Part shown: positions 1 to 13,300 of the stretch, piece by piece
Position numbering within the stretch: position 1 is the first letter of the stretch
Layout of the letters: each line of letters starts with the position of its first letter
NCBI GenBank assembly: GCA_012295275.1
Contig: CM022671.1
Location: 20,968,822 to 21,032,821, forward strand
Length of the DNA: 64,000 nt
Source: Chrysomallon squamiferum
Taxonomy: Eukaryota; Mollusca; Gastropoda; Neomphalida; Peltospiridae
Direction of reading: 5' to 3'
The notes under the pieces: generated by a model
Told to the model about the DNA's origin: nothing
What the model saw: only the letters and a program-made list of their open reading frames with translations
Database searches by the model: none
Program-made: the position numbers and the translations under genes

Positions 1-826
1 AAAAAAAAAAATCAGGGTATGGTTATCTGTGGTCTATGTGTGATTATTTTGACATCAAAATCATGACAGAAAATCTATATTGGTCCACAAAATAATCATG
101 GTTCTCAGGTAAATCGTTGTCATTTCACATATGAAAATATTTCATGATCCTTCATTGTTTTGTTTTTTTCAGTTCAGTATATATTTACACACGTAAATAA
201 AATGTATTGCTGCATCAATTGCACATCTGGATTATAGAATAATTTTGGGAATGAAATCTGTGCAAGGTATGATGATTACATGATTGCATGATATTCAGAA
301 TAGAGTGGAGATCAAAGAAGTTTCAATATGGACTGTACATTTATAGACAGAACTAAAATTAAAAAAAGAAATAATAATAATAATAATATTGCATTTTTGA
401 AAAATCAATATATGGTCACTAATTAGCATATAATATTATACTTTCCGACATATACTGTGATAAAGATTTATCAAATTTTCTATTACACTGAACACAACTT
501 TAACAATCCATTAACAATCACAACAATTTTTGTAACATGATAAAATATATAACAGGTTAAAAAAAATTAATAATAAAAAATAAAAGAAAGATAAAAAAGT
601 TAACTATACAAATATAAATTTAGTTTTTCATATCAAAAAGGAGATTCTGCTGACAACTGTTAATACTGCATATATGTATTCAGCCTAAAATGACAAACAA
701 CTAAAACAACTGAATGAACATTGCAACAAAAAATATGTTAATGATTATAATTTCACTGATAATGTGAGGTAAATTACCTCTGTACAAAATTGTACAAATA
801 AATAAATATATAAATAAATAAATATA

Positions 827-861
<35 letters not shown>

Positions 862-1943
862 ACAAAAATGATAAAAGAGAAAAAGAAAACAAGTAATTAA
901 ACATATACATGTACATTCCACTAAAATTCAAAAACATTTTGTAACAAGACAAAATAAATTACAGGTTACACAACATTTATAACAGACACTATATAATGAT
1001 CAATTACTGAGCTGAATAAAAGTGTGCAATTTAACACTGTTTAAACATGTAATAAATTAATAATTATGACATAATAAAGACATTTTACTAAAAAAAAAAA
1101 AGTTTTATATTCTTAATAAAATACCAAATCTAACAGAGATTAATTAAATTCATCAGATTTTCTTGACCCCAAGTTACAAAATTTCATATCAGTGTTTCTA
1201 CATCACATTTATAAGAATTATTTTTTCACAAACACTCTTTGTAAACACAATATAACATAAATTACTTTTACATGATTATAAATCAAATAATAATTCATCA
1301 CCATTATTTTGTAACAGAATACACTCACTGTGTATTTAATATTTACAACATTTCAGATTTCTTTATATTTTAAAACATTTTTATTCATTTATTTCTTTTT
1401 TGGAGACACAAATGCGAATATTCCCAAAGGTGTACATGATCCTTAAATGATTATGTAGCAAAATCAGGTTACTAATAGCACTGCCTGATTATAATTATTA
1501 ACTGTACAGAGAAGCAAATCTAAACATTCTCTATCATTAAGGGGTCAGGAAACTACATTTTAGTCTGAAGTAAACTTTCGGCTGCAATATCAAAGCAATG
1601 TGCTAAAGCTTCTGAATAGGTAAACATCTTAAAAACAGCACTATCTCTGCTTTATGTACTCTTTTTAGGAGCCAGTCTGATATTTTAAAAAAAAAAGTAA
1701 TTTTTTTTTTACTGTAACAGCTTAATTATAGCAAATAAAAGTTAAAACAGGCAATGTTAAAAAGCAAAAAGTGAAAAAAATAAAATAAAATAAAAAAATT
1801 AAATATGTTTTGCTAGTTTGCTCTTTGTTTTCGACAGAGATATCCAGTGTCTGAACTGAAGGTAAAAACTGCACTGAGCATGATTCAAGTCTCCTGTGAT
1901 TACTGTAACACATCAGATACACAACTAATGTGGAGAGTTAACA
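1..1943. other. 3' flank / 3' UTR region of the POMGNT1-like gene
   Basis: No exon is visible here. The sequence is AT-rich with A- and T-runs and a (TAAA)n tract near 799-862. It lies downstream of the stop codon of the minus-strand gene that ends at 1944, so part of it is that gene's 3' UTR. Several minus-strand AATAAA signals exist (read as TTTATT, for example about 1380-1385), but the AT content makes them weak evidence and I cannot choose a cleavage site. Confidence 0.5.
799..862. repeat. (TAAA)n microsatellite
   Basis: Near-perfect AAAT/TAAA tetranucleotide tract with two TATA interruptions. The open frame across it encodes only repeated FIYL and is not a gene. Confidence 0.9.
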
Positions 1944-4823
1944 CTAAGATGTAAAGATGAGATTTCTTTTCAAGCCAGTCACCAAAGCTGGTTTGTGTCT
2001 GTAGTATTCTGTTGCTGATCCCACCAGGAATACATTGAGGCCATGATAGAAAAACCTAAGGAAATTAAAAAAAAAATATTTGAAAAATTCTTTTGTTTGT
2101 GAAAGAAGAGAACTAATACCAGAGTTAAAACACACCAATGTATTCCACCATACTAACACATGCAAACACAAACACACACTCATCCATACCATGAACATAC
2201 AGGGACATACACACACATCCATACACATAACCATGCACACCAAAAAACATTGAAACTGGATAAATATAAAATAAAATACGTAATAAATTAAATAAATAAA
2301 TAAATAAAAAACAGTGTAAATTATTTTTGTTTTAGTTGTAGCGGTCTTTATGAAATATATTTTTTTCAGGATTTTTTCTTCTTCTTCTTTTTATTTATTT
2401 ATTTATTATTTTAATTTTATTTAATTTTATTTTTTTATTGTTGCTGTTTTTTGTCATTTCTTGTGACATCTTCTAAAAATTTAAAACAAAAATAAAATAA
2501 AATTACCATGAAATAAACTGAAATATTATTTTAATTTTTTTTTTTCCTTTATTTTATTTATTTTTTATTTATTTTAATTAACTTATTTTTTTCTTCTTTT
2601 TTTTAATATAAAATCTGATATACCTTAATAATCCTTTGTGAAGGTTTCTTGGTTTGTGGTTTTTCACTGAAAACAATCCAAAACACTCACAGAGTTTTCT
2701 CAGCAATGTGTAATCATCTGGTCCCACTTGTTCATAATAAACAACAAAAACGTGACTGAAATAAATAAAAATGTTCTAAAAAAACCTGTTTATTTTGCAT
2801 TAAAAATTATTATTAAACTGTCTTACATTTGTGCAAATACAAAAACAATTAAAGCTTAATTTCTGCAGTTTTAAAAAGTACTTCATCAAACAAATAAAAA
2901 AAAAATAATAATAAAAAAGATGTCTATATATTTAATAAATAAATAAATATTAATCAGTAATAAATAAATAATAAATGCTAATGAAAAATAGTGTTCTCGT
3001 ATTTCTAATAATATTTGACTGTTATCCAGTTGAGGAACTATTTTATTTATTTATTTTTTGTGTTGTTGTTGTTGTTGTGGTTGTTGTTTAAATTACTGAA
3101 ATTCACAACAAAAATAAACTTAGTTGAAGAATTTTAAAAATTGGGTTAGTATGGCACTGCCATTTCATCAGCATTTTCAGGAAGTGTACATTTATAAAGA
3201 AATAGTTTAAATTTTTTAATTTAATTTTTAATATTTATTTCCAACGTGAAAAATCAATAACTTTAATTCAGATTAATTTCTGTCAGTTAAAAAATTTAAA
3301 ATGATCGAAATTCACCGCCACTAATGAGAAATTCATTTTTCATTCATCTTTATAAAAATACAAAAATATAAAATAAAATAATAAAAAATAAAATGAAAAT
3401 AAATAAATAAATAAAATAATATAAAAAGTATAATAATAGCAATAAAATAATAATAATAATAATATCAATTAATAATGAAAACAATAACAACTTTAATAAT
3501 AATAACAATAATTTGTGGGGGTGGGGGTGGGAAATAGATATTAACTGTGACAAGTTATAACAACTTCAATGAAATCAGTAATCTAATCTTTTAAAAGCTT
3601 TAGTTTAGAACAGGATAAAAATGGATTTACTTGGGTTCGTTGGGAAGCTCTGGATTGAATGGTTTCTTGTACAGCAGACACTGCACCAAGTTGCGAGTTG
3701 GGAAACTAACACTGTTAGCTAGAGCCGAGTTCAAATATTCCTCATACAGTTCTGCTGTCAGATTGTTTAGTCCTTCCAGCTTCACTGCCGGCTCACTGTC
3801 AGACAGAAAATATATTAACAAATTAATGATACAGGATGAAAATAAAAGCATAAATTAATAATAATAGTGCTAAAAACAAATTAAGACGTAAATAACAGAG
3901 AATGAAAATATATGAATGAATTTGATAATAGTTTCGGTAAACTAATTTACAGATTAATAATATGACATGAAAACAAATTAATAATTTAATAATACAGTGA
4001 GAAAACAAATTAACTAATTAATAATACACAATGAAAAAACACGAAAAACATTTGGGGCAAAAAAGAAAGAAAAATAGAAGCAAATTAATAAAACATTTTG
4101 AAAATAAATTATTAAAATTAATAAAAAAAAAATCATGAAAATAAATTAACTAATTAATAAAACATGGTTTGAAAATGTATTAAGTAAGTAACTGTTGACT
4201 ATTCTAAAAAGATTTTCACAACTGATAATTTTTCTTTTGATTAAGACTTTTTTAAACAAGAATAACACTTTTATAAACGTCTAGAAACAGATATGTTGTT
4301 GACACTTTCTGATATTGCTAAATGATCATGTCTTCAGTAAAAATTTTAATTAATTAAAAGACGAGGGGTGACTGCAGTGAAAAAGAATTTTAAATAAGAT
4401 TTTCAGTCAGTTGGTCTCTCCTTTTATATTTTTGTTTTGGGAGGTGAGGATTTATTTCATAATAAGAAAGTGCATTAACAGCTAAAGACTACATCAAAAA
4501 TATATTGTAAACTAACTGTAGTTAGCTTTAATTTTGTATTTCTTCCATGAAGCTGTGAGAAACTGATCCAAATTATCTTTATTTCCATGTTTCAACTTAT
4601 GACATTCACTGATTCAGATTATGACCAATATATGAATTCCTTTTTCACTAAGTAACATTCTCTTGATAGGGCAATTGTCTTAAGAAATTAAATTTTTACA
4701 CTTAAAGTTGTTACAATGCTACTGCATTAATGAAATAATAAATTAATATTTGTAACACTATGAAACAGAAAGAGTATGTTTCTCAACAACAGAAAAAAGA
4801 CAGATAAAGTAACATGCACATGC

Positions 4824-4872
<49 letters not shown>

Positions 4873-6294
4873 AAATACACAACCACACACAAGTAAAATG
4901 CACTTACAGATTGGTAGCTCTTGGTTTGTGGAAAAGTTGTTGTATAAAGTCTTCTTCGCCATCATTTCCTTGATAGCGCTGACGAAACACTCTTGATACA
5001 TCAGGAACAAGAATCTCAGCTTTCATTACATTTCCCAGATTCCATCCATGCCAGGATCTGCCATAGATAATTACAAAATTTATAAAACAACAGCAATAAC
5101 AAAAACAAATGGTGGTGAACATTAAACATCAGCAAATTTAGAGATGCCTACTGAAGTATTATAAAATATCTGAAAATAAAAAAATTTAAAATGAAATATT
5201 TAAAAACATAAATTAAGCTTACTATTTGTCAATAATTACCATTAATTACTGTTAATCTCTAACCTCATTGAAGAAATATTTATATTTTATACCTCGTCAA
5301 AACTTTGTAACAACCAGATTCTGTAATTTAAAATATAATTATACTATGATTTATAATGGACAGTTTCTAATCCAGTTCTGATTCTGTAAATTTATTGTTA
5401 AAATTAAACAGGAGATATGGGTTTAGCCATAAATCTTTTAAGTTTTTAAAACTGATGGAAAAACAAAGACAATTCAATTAAAATATAAAAGAAAAGAAAA
5501 TGAAACAACAAAAACAAAAATATACAATGATGTGATAAGATATATACGTTTAATGACTAAATCCTAGTCCTTTAGAAAAATGGGAATTGCCAACTCAAAC
5601 AATGATGCATAAAGGGTTGTGTCACAATAACTTAAATAATTAAATTAATTAATTCTTAAACATTTAGCCAGTTCATCAGTAGTATAAGAAGGAAATCGAA
5701 TCCATTAGTCATTTGGGGCTTTTAACATAGCAATTTCTAACATGACACTGACTTGAAACACTAAACAGTTTGTGTAAAATCAATAAATATTGATGAAATT
5801 AATTCTGTCTTATGTTACCTTTATTACTATTACCAAAGATTATGACCTGCATAAAAGTCCCTTCTGTGATATAGTATTATTTCTCATGTTAATGCGAAAC
5901 TGTCATCAGACAAAGCAAAGAAATTCATTAAAATTACTGTCTCTAAAACAGCCATAAATTTTGAATAAATGTCACTCATAGTACTTGAGATATATACTTT
6001 TGAGTAAAAAACAAAAAAACATGATGTGATACAAGCTTCAGGATTAGAATCAAACAAATAACAATCTGATGAGATGTATAAAAAGTAGTAAAAAAAGAAT
6101 GATAAAGATTTTACAATCTATTTCTTATTGTTTTCAGAAAAAATAAAATGTATTCTTTTACTTTTTCATTTATTTTACTTTTTCTTTTTCTTTTTTTAAA
6201 GAGTGCTGTACACATACATACTTAAAAAGTGAATGATTAAGTTGTGTATGTTTCTGGATTTATTTCTTATTGTATTATTTGTTATTAGAATTTT

Positions 6295-6342
<48 letters not shown>

Positions 6343-9300
6343 TTTTATGATATATCTTTATTTATTATTATATTTTTTTATTTAAAATTTTCTTTTTTAA
6401 AGATTTTTACAGATGTACAGACTTAAAATGATAAAGACATATAAGTTTTTGTAACTTTTGTTATTAGAATTTATTTAATCTTTTTATTTGTTTTAAATTT
6501 TCTTTTTCTTTTTCTTTTTTGTTTTAAAAACAGATTCCATTGTTTTTTAACACTTCCAAACAGGACATCATTAAAAATAAATAATAAAAACAATAATGAT
6601 CTAAATACAGCTAATCTGCTGGTAATATAATAAATAAATGACATGCATGAATATAATGCAAGGTTTTACCTTTCATTGCAGCACTTGTTAAGAGATGAAG
6701 CTAACACAGATTTCATGTACTTCAAATTCAACAAAAATCCAAGTCCAGGAAATTCTTCAACTCTGTAAACTGCATGTTGGTTGCCAGCCAGTACTTCATA
6801 GCCTGTTTTTTAAATACTTAACATTTTGCATTGTAAATCAATTACTTCAAAATGTCCATCTTAAATACATTACTTCAAACTTTCTATTTTCAATACATAA
6901 CTTCATGATTTGTATTTTAAGTACAATATTTCAAAATTTGTGTATTAAATACATATATTCACATGTATTTTATATAAATCATTCCATAATTTGTGTTTAA
7001 AATACATGACATCATAATATGTTTTTTTTAATATAGTACATCATAACTTGTATTTTAAACATATGTCCTTTAAATACTTCAAACATTTCATAATTTATAA
7101 TTCAAATACAATACTTCATGCTTAGTATTTTAAATATATGATTTTATAAAAGTGTTTTTACTACAATATTTCATAATTTTCTTTTTAAATATACAACTTC
7201 ACAATTTGTATTTTAAATACATGACTTTATAGTTTATATTTTAAATACATGACTTCACAATCTGTTTTACAAATACATATTTTTAAATAGTGGTTTGTTT
7301 TAGCCCTTTTTGTTTTTTGTATATTAAATACATCTTCATAAACAACTTGTTAAATAATATAATCTAAAAAGAAGAAAAAGAATTGGAAAAAAAAGAATTT
7401 ACTGTAATCATTTTACAAATATACATAGAAAATTAATTTCATAATTATAAATTACATATATATTTTTTATTATTATTATCTACTTTTCAGATTCTTTCTG
7501 CTATAACCTACATATCATATTACAACAGTTCTGTTCTCATTTTAATTTCTCTTTTATTATCAAAAATATTTATTATTATTATTGTTATTTTTAATTTTCA
7601 GGAAATGACAAAAAAATAAAAAAAAATAAAAAGAAAGGAATGAAATACAATATCAGATTGTAGTTTTGCAAAATCAAAAAAAAAAAAGAAAGAAAGAAAA
7701 ACAATGTTTTATTGACACATTATAATTATCTATTTTTGCAAAGTTAGAAAAAAAGACAAATAATTTATGAACTATTAAAAAACATCATGAAGTCAGTGAT
7801 TTTATTGTGCACTGTTAGGAAGATGACTCACTGTTGTAGTTCCAGGCTGACACACCAAGCAGAGAAGAGTCTGAATTGAGAATATCAAGAAACTGAGCCA
7901 TGAAGTGAAGGAAGTCTGGAGAAAGCAGCAGCTCTTCTTCCAAAACTATCACATAGTCCTAAAGAAAAAAAAAAAAGGAAGTTTTTTTCACCAAAACTAT
8001 TATATAGTTATTAAAAAAATTAAAATAAATAAAAAAGACAAAGATTATTCTTCCAAAAGTATCACACAGTGTCTGTGTGTGTTTGTGTTTAGCTATATAT
8101 TTGAATCTATTTGATTTTTAACATCAGTTACTACAATAAAAATATCACTCACTTCTAAACATAAATCTTTACTTTTCGGTGGCAGCTGTTTTTTGTCATG
8201 AACCGTAGACCAGTTTTATTGTACATATTTAATCATTCAACTGAAAACATGTAAAGAGGGCACAACATTTCTTTTGCCATCTTCATTTTCTTAGCTCTAC
8301 AATTATTTACTTACTACAATAATAGTAAATTATGAAAATGACACAGAACTGACATACTGATTTTGGATACAAATTTTCAATTTTCTTTAAAGCTTTGATC
8401 ATTTGCTCTGAAAATATAAAAAAGAAAATAATAATCATGGTGTTGATATCACTGTAGCAACAATACCTAAAAATCATGATTCATTAATTTTTCTGTAGAC
8501 TGAACTTACATTTTTAAAATGAAATTAAGATCTTGTGTCACACATAATCTATTATAAATATAAAAATTATCATGTTTTTTTTAGCCTGAATAATCCATAA
8601 CAGAATAGAAAACATTTCATTTTTTGTCTAAATTAATTTAATGCATTACTGCAGTGCTTCTTTAAAAGTACAAAATATCAAATAAAAGAATATATTAAAA
8701 AATAATTTAAAAATACATATAAAAAGGTAAGGAAATGAAGATTAAGAAAAACCATACCGGAGTATTTAGTGCTGCTTGGCAAACTGGAGTTGTTGAAGCC
8801 ATATAAATAAGCCAGTTCACCATGTTCTGGATATTTCTCATCCCACATAACCTGCAACATGCAAGAGTAAATGACAACGGTATTAATTCAATTACTCATT
8901 TTACATGTCAGTTGTCAGTGCTGAAGACAAGTGACTCCTATTCAACAGCTTTACATGCATACAAAAAGAAGATGGTTCAGCTGTTGGAAACAAATATGTC
9001 TAATGATGATGGTAACGATAATGATGGTGAACATAATGATAATAGTGTTGACCATGACAACAACAACAACAACAACAACAGCAATAAACTAATTAGTTGT
9101 AAAGATAATAAAGTTGTACTGTTAAAAACAGTAATAAAAAGTGTGAATAAAATGATTAAAAACTAAAATAAAGCAATTATAATAATTATTAATAAAACAA
9201 GTACTCCTGTCTATTTCAATAAATATTTAATAAATTCACTTTAATATATACATGTTGTAAATAATGAACTGTTACATTGTTGCCATTAATAAGTAAAATT

Positions 9301-10120
9301 CAGTATATTCTATTTTATTTTTGAAATGTTTCAGACTGTACTGCTAAAGAGAAAATCATGCATCTTGTCATAATAAAATCATAATATCCTATTTAGATTT
9401 TAATATTTAATTGTTACTCATTACACTAAAATGACCTTTTTTCACAATACATCAAAGACAAGATATTGTATCCAAGCAATCAGTGAATTAATAGAAACTC
9501 ATAGAGTCTTCATCTTACTTTAATGATAATAATTAATATACCTTTCTTTCTTTTTTTTTTTTAAATAATAATGCAAAATGACTAGTTAAAAGAAAAAACA
9601 AACTGTTAAATGATCATGTCCAGTTAATTAAAAACTTATTTCATCAAAGTTACATTGCAGTTACTACCAAATAAGCTCGGTCAACTATATTAAGAAATTA
9701 CTGACAAAAGCAAAAATAGCTGTCTGCTTACAGAAACCATTTTAGGTTGAATGCCTGGCTGCATCAGTGTTGTTTCCAGAGTTCGAACAAGAGCATTGTG
9801 GTTTAGTCCTGAAAGGTAATTTAAAAACAATGCACATTATTATGCACAAAATAATATAATAATGATAACATTATCATTATTATTATTATTGTTATTTTCT
9901 CAACTTTATAACATAAATTAATTATTGACAAAACAAAAATATTTTGTATAGATTTTTTTTTTAATGTAGTCAGTAAATTTTATTTTCTAAATTCACTAGA
10001 ATTCTACACTATAATACACTAAGCTACTGAATTTGGATTTTAAAATTTATATTATACCTTACAGTGTAGGATTTAAAACAGCCCTCACAAATTATATTTC
10101 TAAATGTTAATAACAGAAGT

Positions 10121-10165
<45 letters not shown>

Positions 10166-10274
10166 ACAAAAATACCTGGAACAACAGCAATAGGAACAGA
10201 AAATATAGGATGTTGGCTGAATGACTGGTTAACCACACCAACTGGTTTATGGAATTCATCAACATGTGAGGCTG

Positions 10275-10314
<40 letters not shown>

Positions 10315-13300
10315 ACATTTTTTTAAAATACTGTGAACTGAAATTTATGAAAGAAAAAAAAAAAGACTGATAAAAACCATAAAAATATTTATTACTGAAG
10401 TTTATGTCATCTTTTCAAAAAACATTTCATTTCCAGGCTTTGTCCATGCTTTTTAAACCCACCATGTTCATTCAGAGTAATAATAATAGCAGTAATAGTA
10501 GTAATGCTAGTAGTAACAGTAGTAAAAGTATTGGTTAAGTATAGTAGTTTTAATATTAATATTAGCAGCAGCAGCAACAGCAGTAGTAAAACTATAAATA
10601 CTATTACAATTATAACAACATATTGCATGACTCAAGTATACGGTGATCTTTATTTACGATTTTCTATAAATATGTAACATCAAATAAAATTTTGTATTTT
10701 ACACAATCAGTCAAATTCTCCTATCAAATAATTAGATAATTATTTTTTGACTTGTAAGCTGTTTTGATCTGAATATTAAAAACAATACTTACGATCACAA
10801 TATTCAAAATAGCCATCGTATTTCTCACAAAAGTGGCGTCGTGCATCATTTCTAAATACATCAGGATCAGGAACTATTGTCTGGCCAATAACTGAATATC
10901 AAAAACAATAAATCTTTTTCTTAAGTATTCTTTTCTTTTTTTCAGTACATAACAACTTTTGTATTACTAATTAATATGAAAATTAAACAAATAAAAGTAT
11001 TCTATTAAAGATTTGATAACTGTAAATCATTATATTACTGCATCACTAGTTCAACCTCACATTTTCAATTGCGAAATTAAAACTCAGTTTTTTTTTTCCT
11101 TATTTTTGCTGATTTGTGCGAGACAACACAATATTTGATTTTCATTATTTTCATTAATAAAATTAAAATTATTTTTTAGTTAATAGCATAAACATACTAA
11201 CAAGACACTATCTTCCTATGTCCCTCCCCACTCTCTCTCTTTCACCTTCCCTCCCTCTCTCACTCTCAAATAACATAATATTGAAATTATTAATATCAAT
11301 TTTTAAATTTTTAATTTAACTTTTCTTACTGATGGTAGGGACACAAAATGCTGCCTTCAATGGTTTGGGCCATTCCCCTTCAAACCCTGCATAACTTATC
11401 TGTAATGACAAAACAAATATTTTAACTGTCAGTTGTGACTCCTTCCACTATATGCCGATCTGTGGTTTTACTTCATAATCAAAATCAAAGAAAACATAAT
11501 ACAATTTTGATACCTATCACATTTCTAAAATATAGAATAAATAAAATATAGAATAAAATTTAATAAATATCTGTATATATCTAAATTGTTTAGCTCTTTT
11601 TTTTTTTTTTCTTCTATAATTTTTTGGGGAGTTTAAACTTCATTTTCAAATTAATTATATTTTTAAAAAAGCACATATGAGAATGAAGAACAAAATCTTA
11701 ACTGTTTTGGGAATTTAGTAGTATTAATAGTAGAATCAGTGGTGGTAATAGTAGTAGTATCAGAAGCAGTGGTGGTAGTAGTAATAGTAGTAGTAATACT
11801 ATAGCAATAACTGTAGCAAGTAGTAGTAATGATAGTAGCATCTTAATAGCAGTTGTATCAATAGTGCTGGTGTTTGTGGTAATAGTACTAGTATTATCAT
11901 TATTATTAGCAGGTAGTAATGATACAATAGAAGAGCAGTAGTGGCAATAATGGTGATAATATTGGTAGCAGCAGCAGTACTAGGATTAGCATACTGCAGT
12001 GTAAAAAATAATTATGCAAAACTAATCACCTTTTCTAATTTGGTAAAACCTTTAATTCCTTTCTGTCCAACAAAGTACCAAACATCTCTGAAGCGAAGGT
12101 TCTGAATAAGACCACTGCCCAACTTGTTGAGGAGTTCTTGTGCCATGTAGCTTAGTCTGAAACAAAAATACTTTTTTTAAATTATTATTATCGAACTTTA
12201 AGTAAATCAGTAACAACATTCAGGAAATTCCGTAACAGTCAAAATTAATTGTAACAGTTAATGTATCCAAAAAATTTAGTGGATGTTTTTCATCTAATCT
12301 AACATTTACACTCATCTTTTTCTAATGCTTTTGTTAAAAACATTTCTCACAGAATGAAATAAAACATTTATTATGTCTGTCACAAAGAAATGAAATTAAT
12401 TATTCTTTAGTAATCAAAATATAGAAAATTTAACTTGATAGTTCATTTTGTTTTTAGAAAATATATGAATGTTTTAAAAAGTATGCATCTTGTTACTTAA
12501 AAATAAAAATTATAAATTACTTTTTGGCTCCATCATCAGCAACAACAGCGATTACAATATCTCCATCAGCCAATGATTCAAGAAAAATCTCTAAATCTGT
12601 GCTGTCTGAAATAATAATAAAAAAAGTTAATTCCATTTTCTAACATTTAAACTGTGACTATCTGGCAACATGACAGTAATTTCCTTTGTTATTATAACTA
12701 TTATTTAATTTTTTTTTTTTACTTTATCACTAGTTCAAGTTAAACAGTAACTTGAAAGTACAAAAAAATGAGTTTAAATCATGTATGTTAATTATTAAAC
12801 GTAATTTTTAATATACTGATACTATTAAGTGTAATAAAAATAAATTCATAAAAAAAAAAATAGAATAAATTACTGAATCAATTAATGTTTATTTTAGAAA
12901 CAAAACATTTAAACCCATTTTTAAACTGAAAGAATTAACAATCTACATATAAGTAACTTTAAGGTATGATTAATCATAGCGAGAAATCTTAGCAAATAAT
13001 AATTCAAAGTAACACAGCAATAATAATAATAATTATAATAATATAATGATAATGAATAAACAGAGCTCTAAACATTATTAAATATGTTTATTATTATAAT
13101 TGGGTATTAACTTAATTCAAATAATCCAAGCTTACCATATGTATATGTATCTACTCTGGTCAACATTTTGGCTCTACCAGTCTTGTTATCAACAACAGCC
13201 ACATTAAAGCCTCTACCTGCATTATTTAAATTTTCTGCCATAACCCTGAAACAATTTACACAAGACAATTATGAACTCATATATCCAAAAAAGACATATT

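Larger units (their letters stand above)
1944..10891 (-). other. POMGNT1-like: GT13-type glycosyltransferase domain (exons 15-25)
   Basis: Residues about 422-832, opening with RRHFCEKYDGYFEYCDP (human POMGNT1 has [20 protein letters not shown] here). Conserved blocks: VPIAVV; a retained Asp in VMWDEKYPE, where human has VFIDGYYEE; VIVLEEEL (residues 563-570) where human has VVLEEDL; SAWNYN; PGLGFLL; PDVSR at 665-669. The C-terminal extension specific to POMGNT1 is also present (HVFVVYYEQVG ... NVFLVGSA), which places the gene with POMGNT1 rather than MGAT1. The WDWDMWMR block of human POMGNT1 reads SWHGWNLGN (648-656) here. Confidence 0.92.

Noticed and set aside
3631-3858. 75-codon plus-strand open frame
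   Set aside because: Shadow of exon 23 of the POMGNT1-like gene on the opposite strand.
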